From SZAS-103 sp038216155 (GTDB taxonomy: Bacteria > Pseudomonadota > Gammaproteobacteria > Xanthomonadales > Xanthomonadaceae): 64,000 nucleotides of DNA. Shown one piece after another: positions 25,900 to 33,990 of this stretch. A model generated the notes under the pieces. That model was given only the letters and a program-made list of their open reading frames with translations. It did no database searches and was not told the origin of the DNA. Where the stretch lies: contig JBBQQH010000003.1 in NCBI GenBank assembly GCA_038216155.1, forward strand, positions 1-64,000. Direction: 5' to 3'. A program made the position numbers and the translations under genes. Positions within the stretch are counted from its first letter, which is position 1. Each line of letters starts with the position of its first letter.

Positions 25900-28359
25900 A
25901 TGAGCAACAAGCAAATGGGCGATGCGATTGACGTGCTGATCGATTCACCCACACCACCGAAAAACGTTGCCGACCAATCGCGCCCGCGCCGTAAGAGCCT
26001 GACGCGATGGCTCAAGCACCTGGCTTGGGCGCTGCTCGCTTTGCTGCTCGCAGCAATCGTTCTCGACCGAACCTTCCCGCCGCGACTGCCCGACGAGCGC
26101 GACGCCAGCATTCTTGTCGTCTCGCGCGATGGCACGCCGCTGCGCGCATTCGCCGATCGCAAGGGCATTTGGCGTTACCCGGTCACGCTTGATCAGGTCT
26201 CGCCGTTGTATGTCACCGCGCTGCTCAACTACGAAGACCGCTGGTTCTGGCGGCACCCCGGTGTCAATCCATTGGCATTGCTGCGTGCAAGCGGGCAATG
26301 GCTGCGCACCGGACACATCGTGTCCGGCGGATCGACGTTGACAATGCAGGTCGCGCGCATCCTTGAAACCAAGCATGACCAAGACACCAGCAAGCGCAGC
26401 GCCCTTGCGAAAGTCATTCAGATCTTGCGTGCGGTGCAGCTCGAAGTGCATCTGAGCAAACGCGACATCCTCACCTTGTACCTCAATCACGCGCCGTTCG
26501 GCGGCACCATCGAAGGTGTGGAAGCGGCGAGTTGGGCATATCTGGGCAAGCCTTCCGCACAACTGTCGCAGGCCGAAGCGGCATTGCTGACAGTGCTGCC
26601 GCAGTCGCCCAGCGCATTGCGACCAGATCGTCACGCAAGCCAAGCACAGCGCGCGCGCGACAAGGTGCTCAAACGCATGGCCGATCTGGGTGTGTGGACT
26701 CGCGATCAAGTCGCCGACGCGCGCATCGAGCCAGTGATCACGCGCAAGTTGCGACCGCCGCTACTGGCCGCGTTGTTGGCCGAGCGCCTGCGCGAGTCCG
26801 ATCGGCATCATCGGCAACGGATCGCCACCACGATCGACGCCAACCTGCAGCGCACGCTTGAAGCGCGCGTCACCAGTTACTTTGCCGCGTTGCCCGAACG
26901 CACCTCGGCTGCGTTGCTGGTGGTCGACAACGCCACGCTTGAGGCGCGGGCGTACGTTGGCTCGGTCAAGTTCGGCGACAAGGCGCGGCTCGGCCATGTC
27001 GACATGGTGCGGGCGTGGCGCTCGCCGGGTTCGACGCTGAAACCTTTTTTGTACGGCCTCGCGCTGGATGACGGACTGATCGATTCGGAAAGCCTGCTGG
27101 TCGATGCGCCACAGAGTTTTGGCGATTATCGACCGGCGAATTTCGACACATCGTTCAACGGTCCTGTTGGTGCCGCCGAAGCGTTGCGACTTTCGCTCAA
27201 TGTGCCCGCTGTGGATTTGCTCGACCGGGTCGGCCCAGTGCGCTTCAGCGCGCGACTGGCCAATGCCGGGATTGAACTGAAACTGCCACGCGGCGCGCGT
27301 CCCAATCTGTCTATCATTCTTGGCGGCACCGGAGCAAAACTCGAGGATCTGGTCGGCGCCTTTACCGCATTCAATCGTGACGGCATCGCTGGTCGCGTGC
27401 GCTATCGGCAGGACGATCCGCGCGTTGATCGATTCCTGCTGTCACCCGGTGCGGCGTGGATTGTGCGCGAAATGCTGGAAGCCAATCCGCGACCGGGTTC
27501 GCGGGTGGATACGTTCGACCCCGGCAACAGCCCGCGCGTGGCCTGGAAGACCGGCACCAGCTACGGTTTTCGTGATGCGTGGGCTGTCGGCGCCACGCGA
27601 CGCTACACCGTCGGCGTGTGGGTTGGTCGACCAGACGGCACGCCGTTGCCGGGCCAATACGGCGCGGTCACCGCGCTGCCGTTGTTCTTCGAGGTCATTG
27701 ATAGCTTGCCGCGCAAGCCAACCGATGGCATCGCGGGTCCTCCGCCTGCGAGTGTCGCCAAGGCCACGGTGTGCTGGCCGTTGGGGCTGGCGTCCGATCC
27801 GCAACATCCGGAACTGTGCGCACGCAAGATGGAGGCTTGGACTCTCAACGACGGCATCCCACCAACCATGCCCGATCGTTACGCACGCTTGTGGAGCGCC
27901 GGTGCGCAGCCGCTGCAGTTGGATGCAAAAAGTGGCAAGCGGCTCAGCGCAACATGTTCGTTGCCGCATGCCGCGCTGACTTCGTCGATCGCGCGCTGGC
28001 CGGCGCTGGCATCGCCATGGTTATCCATCGCCGAACGCGAACGCTCTGCCATTCCTGCACTCGCCGCCGATTGCCAGCCAGACGGCCTCGACGCCACCAC
28101 CGAGTTGCGTATCGAAGGCGTCACCGATCGTGCCAGCGTCGCCCGCGCACCCAACAGTACCAAACCCGTTCGCCTGTCGCTGCGCGCACTTGGCACTGCG
28201 GGCAGGGTAATGTGGCTCGTCAACGGTCGTTTGCAGGGCGACACCATTGGCGGCGCGCCGTTTGTGCGTGACTATCCGGATGTGGGTATTCAGGAAGTGA
28301 CTGCGCTGAGTGAAACCGGCGCGTGGACGCGGATTGGGTTTCGGGTGTTGCGCTACTAA
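25900..28359 (+). CDS. pbpC: Penicillin-binding protein 1C
   Basis: Bifunctional class A PBP-like protein, 819 aa. After a basic cytoplasmic N-terminus a single transmembrane helix (about residues 47-65) leads into the glycosyltransferase domain (EDRWFWRHPGVNPLALLRA, SGGSTLTMQVARI). The transpeptidase domain has SxxK in SPGSTLKPFLYG, SxN in LSLNVPAVDLL and KTGT in WKTGTSYGFRDAW. The BiPBP_C domain closes the protein. It lies 169 bases after the alpha-2-macroglobulin gene, the conserved partner of pbpC in many proteobacteria. The next gene downstream is convergent. Confidence 0.95.
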   Translation: MSNKQMGDAIDVLIDSPTPPKNVADQSRPRRKSLTRWLKHLAWALLALLLAAIVLDRTFPPRLPDERDASILVVSRDGTPLRAFADRKGIWRYPVTLDQVSPLYVTALLNYEDRWFWRHPGVNPLALLRASGQWLRTGHIVSGGSTLTMQVARILETKHDQDTSKRSALAKVIQILRAVQLEVHLSKRDILTLYLNHAPFGGTIEGVEAASWAYLGKPSAQLSQAEAALLTVLPQSPSALRPDRHASQAQRARDKVLKRMADLGVWTRDQVADARIEPVITRKLRPPLLAALLAERLRESDRHHRQRIATTIDANLQRTLEARVTSYFAALPERTSAALLVVDNATLEARAYVGSVKFGDKARLGHVDMVRAWRSPGSTLKPFLYGLALDDGLIDSESLLVDAPQSFGDYRPANFDTSFNGPVGAAEALRLSLNVPAVDLLDRVGPVRFSARLANAGIELKLPRGARPNLSIILGGTGAKLEDLVGAFTAFNRDGIAGRVRYRQDDPRVDRFLLSPGAAWIVREMLEANPRPGSRVDTFDPGNSPRVAWKTGTSYGFRDAWAVGATRRYTVGVWVGRPDGTPLPGQYGAVTALPLFFEVIDSLPRKPTDGIAGPPPASVAKATVCWPLGLASDPQHPELCARKMEAWTLNDGIPPTMPDRYARLWSAGAQPLQLDAKSGKRLSATCSLPHAALTSSIARWPALASPWLSIAERERSAIPALAADCQPDGLDATTELRIEGVTDRASVARAPNSTKPVRLSLRALGTAGRVMWLVNGRLQGDTIGGAPFVRDYPDVGIQEVTALSETGAWTRIGFRVLRY

Positions 28360-28416
28360 CTGAACCTCAAGCCGGAACGACATATAAAAAAATGGGTAAG
28401 AAACATTATTAATAGT

Positions 28417-29502
28417 TCATTTAATGTTGATTCTCGACATGCGCTTTATTGAGAAAACACGGTTCGCGTTACGCGTATGACAAAATCCAACGACACAAGT
28501 TGTTTCTCCATTTTTACGTTGATGCGGAAAAGACTCGATACGAAGTGGTGATATATTTCTTCGTTCGTCTGGCTCCTTGAACTTACTATACGTAAAAGAC
28601 AAGCTGCGTCTCGCTTCGATCGCGCTTTGAATCTTCTCTACTGCACTTTCAAATTTGCTCTTCCGCGAGCCCCGACTGTTGTCAAAACTTTTGACACCAT
28701 GTTCCTTAAGATGACAAACAGAGCACAAAACAATCAGATTGTCTGATTCATTCGATCCTCCCTTTGAAAGAGGATCGGAATGATGCACGTGCAAATCTTG
28801 GAAGCTATGACAAAATTCGCAATACCAAGAGCTGTTTAGAGCATCTTGCCGTCTGTCCTCCCAGTCAGGAGGGTATGTTGGCCAGAAGTCCCAAATTGCT
28901 CTAATTTTTACTTTTGCCAGTTCCTGTTTTTTAGCCGTCGAAACATACACTTGGTAACCAAGTGTATTGAAGGTTCTGGAAACCCACTGAACCAAAGAAG
29001 AAGCTGAGCAATACGGTAGCGAACGCAAAGTTGATTCCAATTTGACCTTGGACGCCAATAAGCTCTCATAACACTGAGTATGATAGAAATCACCGTTTGA
29101 TAAAATGAGGCCCGGCCCACCATATTGTTTACATGCGACGCAACGAAGCTTAACAATAGGAATCGCTATCGCAACATCGGTAGGAGTCTTGGGAGAGGGA
29201 TCGATCTTTGGCTCTCGTCCTTTGGACGGAACTACACCACAAATTTTGGCAAGACTGACCGGAAGCAAGAGCGTGTATGACCCATTCTCTAATATTTTCG
29301 GAGTTAAAGTTGCTTCCTTACTGCCGAGTTGAACGTGAATCTTGGGGATTGAATTATTGACAAGATCAACGCCACAGATACGGCCTTTGCCCAATGTCGA
29401 GTGAATGAACTGTCTTCGTGCCAGCTTTTGCCATAATTCTGGTCGCTCCGCAGCAGCACTGCAGAAATATCGAGCGTCTACCTCAGTATTTACGGCTGTC
29501 AC
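28417..29502 (-). CDS. HNH endonuclease with LIM-like zinc site and WYL-like C-terminus
   Basis: Unusual multidomain protein, 361 aa, that I do not recognise as a named family. Residues 30-85 (FIHSTLGKGRICGVDL) resemble the SH3-like tail of UvrD-type helicases, a loose similarity. C121, C124, H141 and C144 form a likely zinc site. Residues 226-266 are an HNH nuclease: YCEFC, LHVHHSDPLSKGG, DNLIVLCSVCH. Residues 290-359 look like a WYL domain (AIEARRSLSFTYSKF, ISPLRI, VVGFCHTRNANRVFSIKRM). GC is 40-45% in two 60-base stretches counted (27/60 and 24/60), against 41/60 in a stretch of pbpC: signs of transfer. The start is GTG directly after an in-frame TAA, with a weak ribosome site, so the N-terminus may be truncated. 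No methylase or integrase is adjacent. Confidence 0.75.
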   Translation of the reverse strand: MTAVNTEVDARYFCSAAAERPELWQKLARRQFIHSTLGKGRICGVDLVNNSIPKIHVQLGSKEATLTPKILENGSYTLLLPVSLAKICGVVPSKGREPKIDPSPKTPTDVAIAIPIVKLRCVACKQYGGPGLILSNGDFYHTQCYESLLASKVKLESTLRSLPYCSASSLVQWVSRTFNTLGYQVYVSTAKKQELAKVKIRAIWDFWPTYPPDWEDRRQDALNSSWYCEFCHSFQDLHVHHSDPLSKGGSNESDNLIVLCSVCHLKEHGVKSFDNSRGSRKSKFESAVEKIQSAIEARRSLSFTYSKFKEPDERRNISPLRIESFPHQRKNGETTCVVGFCHTRNANRVFSIKRMSRINIK

Positions 29503-29545
29503 TTATAGGCTCGGCTAAAAAGCTGATCGGTTGCCAGCGTTCGCG

Positions 29546-29692
29546 TCAGTGATCCGCAAGCGCGCCTTTGATTTCGTCGCAAGCAGGCGTCCTTGCGTGT
29601 CCTTCCAGCCAGCACATCCTTGTGCTGGCGTTCGCCGAGACGCGGATCAGTGATCCGCGAGCGTCTCGACTCACCCAGTGGTCCGCAAACAC
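29546..29692. repeat. Intergenic palindromic repeat cluster
   Basis: Three diverged copies of a 17-base motif (CAGTGATCCGCAAGCGC and variants) lie at 29546-29562, 29648-29664 and 29676-29692. The second copy sits in a hairpin with 9-bp arms CGCGGATCA/TGATCCGCG at 29641-29659. Another perfect hairpin, GCCAGCACA-TCCT-TGTGCTGGC, is at 29608-29629. The cluster fills the gap between the foreign HNH gene and the ferritin-like gene and resembles REP/BIME-type intergenic elements. Confidence 0.6.
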
Positions 29693-29698
29693 GCTGGC

Positions 29699-30313
29699 TT
29701 ACCCCCAGTCGCCTTCGAGCCAATCTGAAAGTTCGTCGGCGTGTTCTTCCTCGACTTCGAGGATTTTTGCGAGGACGCGCTTGGTGGTGATGTCGTGGTC
29801 GCCGATGTAGGCGATCATTTCCTTGTAGCTGTCGATGGCGATGCGTTCTGCGACCAGGTTTTCCTTGATCATGTCGCGCAGGTTCGCACCTTTGACGTAT
29901 TCGGAATGGCTGCGGCTGGTGAGGCCTGCTGGATCCATGTTCGGCTCGCCGTTGAGTTGGACGATGCGCTTGGCCAGCCAGTCCGCGTGCTGCTGCTCCT
30001 CATTCGAATGCACCAGGAACTCTTCGGCGATCTTGTCGGCGTGAATGCCGCTGGCGACGAAGTGGTGATAGCGATAGCGAAGCACGCAGACGATTTCAGT
30101 GGCGAGTGCTTCGTTGAGAAGCTTGACCACGGTTTCGCGGTCGCCGACGTAGCCTTCGGTCACCGCGCCCTGATCAATGTGTTTGCGAGCGCGTGCGCGC
30201 AAGGTTTTCACGTCGGTCAGGAACGGCTTGCCGATGTCGGCCTGTTTGGATGTTTGTTCGGGCTTGGCTGGCTTGTTGGCGACTTTTGGTTTCGCGGAAG
30301 TCTTCTTGCTCAT
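29699..30313 (-). CDS. Ferritin-like (Dps/bacterioferritin-type) protein
   Basis: Four-helix-bundle di-iron protein, 204 aa, likely for iron storage or protection from oxidative damage. Carboxylate/His ligands fit the ferritin pattern: NEALATEIVCVLRYRYHHF in helix A, HSNEEQQHADWLAKRI in helix B, NLVAERIAIDSYKEMIAYI in helix C and EVEEEHADELSDWL in helix D. The first 35 residues are Lys/Pro/Ala-rich (MSKKTSAKPKVANKPAKP), like the DNA-binding tails of some Dps proteins. A peroxiredoxin gene lies 65 bases upstream on the same strand, which supports an oxidative-stress role. It could equally be named a DUF892-unrelated bacterioferritin relative; the exact subfamily is uncertain. Confidence 0.82.
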   Translation of the reverse strand: MSKKTSAKPKVANKPAKPEQTSKQADIGKPFLTDVKTLRARARKHIDQGAVTEGYVGDRETVVKLLNEALATEIVCVLRYRYHHFVASGIHADKIAEEFLVHSNEEQQHADWLAKRIVQLNGEPNMDPAGLTSRSHSEYVKGANLRDMIKENLVAERIAIDSYKEMIAYIGDHDITTKRVLAKILEVEEEHADELSDWLEGDWG

Positions 30314-30378
30314 CGTTGCAGATCCTTGTGCGTTGTTGCGAGAAAGAGAATCGACTGGAACAGTGTCATCCGAAAAAA

Positions 30379-30858
30379 TCAGTTGATCACCGACAACACA
30401 TGCTCAGCGCTGGACACCTTGAATTCACCGGGGGCGTCCACGAACAGATTGGTCACGACGCCATCGTCGGCAACCAATGCATAGCGTTTGGAGCGATTGC
30501 CCAGGCCAAATGCGCTGCCGTCCATCTCCAGCCCGAGCGCCTGGGTGAAGATGCCGTTGCCGTCGGCGAGCATGTGGATGTCGTCGGGAACTTCCTGGCT
30601 CTTGCCCCACGCATCCATCACGAACGCATCGTTGACCGACACGCAGGCAACCTCGAAACCGAGTTTGCGAAAGTCTTCAATGTGCTGCACGAAACCAGGC
30701 AGGTGCTTGGCCGAACATGTCGGCGTGAACGCGCCAGGCACGGCAAACAGTACCGCCTTTTTGCCGGCAAAAATATCGCTGGTGCTGACCGCCTGCACCC
30801 CGTCTTTCATGATGTTGAAGGTTGCCTCAGGAAGCTTGTCGCCAACTGCGATGGTCAT
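30379..30858 (-). CDS. Peroxiredoxin, Prx5 type
   Basis: Thiol peroxidase of the AhpE/Prx5 group, 159 aa, cytoplasmic. The peroxidatic Cys is in FAVPGAFTPTCSAKHLPGF, the standard Prx5 signature. Other markers are KLGFEVACVSVNDAFVMDAW and the NRSKRYALVADDGVV strand. The start MTIAVGDKLPEATF at 30858 is preceded by AAGGA; the frame is open for another 39 codons without homology to the family. A TACAAT (-10-like) occurs on this strand at 30891-30886. It probably shares a transcript with the ferritin-like gene. Confidence 0.9.
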   Translation of the reverse strand: MTIAVGDKLPEATFNIMKDGVQAVSTSDIFAGKKAVLFAVPGAFTPTCSAKHLPGFVQHIEDFRKLGFEVACVSVNDAFVMDAWGKSQEVPDDIHMLADGNGIFTQALGLEMDGSAFGLGNRSKRYALVADDGVVTNLFVDAPGEFKVSSAEHVLSVIN

Positions 30859-30974
30859 GCTCGATCCTTGCGTGGGTAAAACCCAATTGTAGCGCGCGAC
30901 ACATAAAATGAATGCTAACGACCGTCTTCTTCGTTGCCGGGCACTACTCATACCCCCGGGGCTGGCGACGCACA

Positions 30975-31003
30975 CTTGAAAATCGGGCCGCGCTCCCTAT
31001 CTA
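30975..31003 (+). promoter_or_regulatory. Sigma-32 (RpoH) heat-shock promoter upstream of cbpA
   Basis: A perfect sigma-32 -35 element (CTTGAAA, 30975-30981) is followed after 13 bases by CCCTATCTA (30995-31003), one mismatch from the -10 consensus CCCCATNTA. Orientation fits cbpA at 31218, leaving a 5' leader of about 200 bases. The rest of the 359-base gap (30859-31217) shows no gene I can support. Confidence 0.75.
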
Positions 31004-31217
31004 AAATAGGCAGGTGGCACAGACCCGCTGGCTTGTTGAGAACGTCGAACGACGGGATGAAAGGGTCGTAGGAACGCTTCCCAGTTATTGCTGTGCGCGA
31101 TGCCGAGCTTCGACAAGGCACAGAACGACATACGGCAGCTGACGTCGCAACCGGCGGCCGTATGCGTCACCATAACCCTGCAGCAGATGCGTCGCAGGCT
31201 CTCATTGAAGGTTGAGC

Positions 31218-32129
31218 ATGGAATTCAAGGATTACTACAGCATCCTGGGCGTCGAACCCAGCGCGGGTGAGGCCGAGATCAAGACTGCCTATCGCCGGCT
31301 CGCGCGCAAGTTTCATCCTGACGTGAGCAAGGAAGCCGGCGCCGAGGACAAGTTCAAGTCGGTCAACGAAGCCTACGAAGTGCTGCGCGATGATGGCAAG
31401 CGCAAGGCCTACGATCAGTTGCGAACGCGCGGCTATCGGCCCGGAGAGGAGTTTCGCCCGCCGCCGGATTTCGGCGACCAGTTCCGGCAAGGGCCGGGCG
31501 GCAAAGGGTATGAATTCGAGTTTGGCGAGGGCGACGACGTTGGCGGCTTCAGCGACTTTTTCGAATCGTTGTTCGGGCGCGGTCGCGGTGGCCCGCAGGC
31601 CCAAGCCTCGCCACCGATTGGGGGCAGCATCCGCGCCAAGCTCAGCGTGCCGCTGGAGGCGGTGTTCACCGGTGGGATGCAACGCATCTCGGTGGATGGC
31701 CGGGCGTTGGACGTGAAGATTCCCGCCGGTATCAAGCCGGGACAGGTCATCCGCTTGAGCGGGCAGGGTCATCCGGGTCGCGGCCGCAACGGCGACCTGC
31801 TGCTGGAAATTGAATACCGACCGCACGCGCAGTTCGAAGTCGATGGCTTAAACGTACTGCATACATTGGCGCTGGCGCCTTGGGAAGCGGCGTTGGGTGC
31901 GAGCGTCAGCGTGCCGACGCTCGGCGGTTCGGTGCAGCTCAAGATTCCGCCCAACAGCGACACTGGCCGCAAGCTGCGCCTGCGCGGTCGCGGTCTGCCC
32001 GGCAAGCCGGCCGCGGGCGATCAACTGGTCGAAATCGAGGTGCGCACGCCCAAGGCCGACACCGACAAACAAAAGGCGTTCTATCGCGACATGCAGAGCT
32101 TGTTCGAGTTCGATCCGCGCCAAGCCTGA
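31218..32129 (+). CDS. cbpA: CbpA, DnaJ-class co-chaperone
   Basis: Curved-DNA-binding protein A, a DnaJ-type co-chaperone of DnaK, 303 aa. The J domain has the HPD tripeptide in ARKFHPDVSKEAG and YYSILGVEPSAGEAEIKTAY; a Gly/Phe-rich linker and two C-terminal substrate-binding beta-sandwich domains follow (GMQRISVDGRALDVKIPAG, GSVQLKIPPNSDTGRKLRL). There is no Cys-rich zinc region, which separates CbpA from DnaJ. ATG at 31218 with AAGG six bases before is preferred to the TTG two codons earlier. No cbpM follows. A sigma-32 promoter lies upstream, so heat-shock control is likely. Confidence 0.93.
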   Translation: MEFKDYYSILGVEPSAGEAEIKTAYRRLARKFHPDVSKEAGAEDKFKSVNEAYEVLRDDGKRKAYDQLRTRGYRPGEEFRPPPDFGDQFRQGPGGKGYEFEFGEGDDVGGFSDFFESLFGRGRGGPQAQASPPIGGSIRAKLSVPLEAVFTGGMQRISVDGRALDVKIPAGIKPGQVIRLSGQGHPGRGRNGDLLLEIEYRPHAQFEVDGLNVLHTLALAPWEAALGASVSVPTLGGSVQLKIPPNSDTGRKLRLRGRGLPGKPAAGDQLVEIEVRTPKADTDKQKAFYRDMQSLFEFDPRQA

Positions 32130-32256
32130 GCGGGGCGCGGAGCGGTTGAGTCGGCGGGCCGCATCGGGTCGCTGGCTTCAGGCTACAACGAAGATCGCAT
32201 CACCAAGCGCAACACGGTGGTCGATTCGACGCTCCAGATTAAAACCCGCCGCGAGC

Positions 32257-33891
32257 CTACGGCGCGGCGCGCTGCGGGTCGGTTGCCGCCAGTTCGGTGG
32301 CCAGTTCCGCACTGATGCCGGGCAGTGTCTGCCAATCGATGGCATCGATCTTGTCGGCGTCGAGGAAGCGCTTGGCGTAATCCAGATACACGCGCTCGCG
32401 CAGGAACACGTCGAACAGGTCGGGATCGACGTGGCCATCGCGTTTCATGAAACCCAGGATTTTCAGCGATTCGGACAACGTCTTCGCCGGCTTGTACGGG
32501 CGATCCCTCGCGGTGAGTGCCTCGAAGATGTCGGCGATGCCCATCACCCGCGCAGGAATGCTCATCTGCTCGCGCGTGAGCCCCTTTGGATAACCCTTGC
32601 CATCCATGCGTTCGTGGTGGCCGCCGGCATATTCCGGCACCTTTCGCAGATGCGGCGGCCACGGCAGCGCTTCGAGCATGTTGATCGTGACCACGATGTG
32701 GTGGTTGATGATTTCGCGTTCTGCGGACGTTAGCGTACCGCGACGGATGGTCAGGTTTTCCAATTCGTCTGCCGACAGGAACGGTTGCATGGAACCGTCC
32801 GCCGCGCGCCATGTCTGTTCGGCCAGGATCTGCACTGCGTTGATCTGGTCATCGTCCATGAACTCGCCACCGGTGTTGGAGCGATGCACCAGTTCGCGGT
32901 CGATATCGAGTTGCGCCAGACGCTGCGCGCATGCTTGTTCGTCGATCTCACCCTTGAGTCGCGCGAGTTCAAGATCGCGTCGCAACACCTCGAAACGGGT
33001 GTCGATCAATGCGATGCGATCGAACAGGGTTTCCAGCTTGGTCGCCTTGTCGACGACGTGTACTGGCGTGGTGATCTTGCCGCAATCGTGCAACAGGCCA
33101 GCGATCTTCAGCTCGTAGCGATCGGCCTCGCTCATGCGGTAGTCGGCCAGCGCCCCGGTTTTGCTGCGCGCGGCGGCCTCGGCCAACATCATGGTCAGTA
33201 CCGGCACGCGATCGCAGTGGCCGCCGGTGTACGGTGATTTTTCGTCAATCGCGGAGTTGATCAATTTGATCAGCGACTCGAACAGTTGTTCGAGCTGGTC
33301 GATCAACTGGCGATTGTTCAAAGCGATCGCGGCTTGCGAGGCGAGCGATTCCACCAGTTGCTGGTCTGCCGTCGAGAACGCACGCACGCTGCCGTCCGGC
33401 GACTTGGCATTGATTAGTTGCAGCACGCCAATCACGGCGCCGCCATGGTTCTTCATTGGCACCGTGAGAAAGGATTGCGAGCGATAGCCGGTACGCTGAT
33501 CAAATGCGCGGGTGCCGGAAAAATCGAATCCGTCCGCAGCGTAGGCATCCGGAATATTGACAGTGCTGCCCGACAGCGCCGCATGCGCGACCACCATGGC
33601 GTTGTTGGGGCTGCCATCGTGGGCATACAGCGGCAACGGTGCGAAGTCGATCGGCTTGCCGTTGGCGCCGCCCAGCTTCAGCCCTAGCGTGTCATTGCGC
33701 AGCACCTCGAACACCAGCTCGCGATCGCGCACGCGATACAGGGTGCCGCCATCGGCGTGGGCGAAGTCGCGCGCGGCTTCCAGGATGCGCTCTAGGAGGC
33801 TGGCCAGATCGTGTTCCGATGACAGCGCAACGCCAATGGCGTTGAGCGTTTCCAGGCGATTGAGGATTTCGTGATCGTCAGACATCGACAT
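32257..33891 (-). CDS. GAF domain HD-GYP cyclic-di-GMP phosphodiesterase
   Basis: Cytoplasmic sensor-phosphodiesterase of 544 aa. A GAF domain covers about residues 15-185 (LLERILEAARDFAHADGGTL, QSFLTVPMKNHGGAVIGVLQ). The HD-GYP domain follows: PYTGGHCDRVPVL, GLLHDCGKITTP, INHHIVVTINMLEALPW, GGHHERMDGKGYPKGL and ADIFEALTARDRPYKP, so metal and GYP residues are intact. About 110 residues are inserted between the HD and the second His cluster. The frame could start earlier; the tandem Met pair at 33891/33885 begins just before the GAF domain. The pilH-like gene lies 100 bases downstream of its start on the same strand side, which hints at control of motility or biofilm. Confidence 0.87.
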   Translation of the reverse strand: MSMSDDHEILNRLETLNAIGVALSSEHDLASLLERILEAARDFAHADGGTLYRVRDRELVFEVLRNDTLGLKLGGANGKPIDFAPLPLYAHDGSPNNAMVVAHAALSGSTVNIPDAYAADGFDFSGTRAFDQRTGYRSQSFLTVPMKNHGGAVIGVLQLINAKSPDGSVRAFSTADQQLVESLASQAAIALNNRQLIDQLEQLFESLIKLINSAIDEKSPYTGGHCDRVPVLTMMLAEAAARSKTGALADYRMSEADRYELKIAGLLHDCGKITTPVHVVDKATKLETLFDRIALIDTRFEVLRRDLELARLKGEIDEQACAQRLAQLDIDRELVHRSNTGGEFMDDDQINAVQILAEQTWRAADGSMQPFLSADELENLTIRRGTLTSAEREIINHHIVVTINMLEALPWPPHLRKVPEYAGGHHERMDGKGYPKGLTREQMSIPARVMGIADIFEALTARDRPYKPAKTLSESLKILGFMKRDGHVDPDLFDVFLRERVYLDYAKRFLDADKIDAIDWQTLPGISAELATELAATDPQRAAP

Positions 33892-33990
33892 CGCACCCGA
33901 CAGTCGCCTGCGCCTGCGACCATGAGTTGGGCGCGGCCGCATAAAAGGCGAAAGAAACCACCATCATTGCGGATTCCACGGCATACCCGG

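Noticed and set aside
28417..29502. Reading the HNH gene as a restriction-modification or toxin-antitoxin module
   Set aside because: No methyltransferase, specificity subunit or antitoxin-like gene is adjacent.
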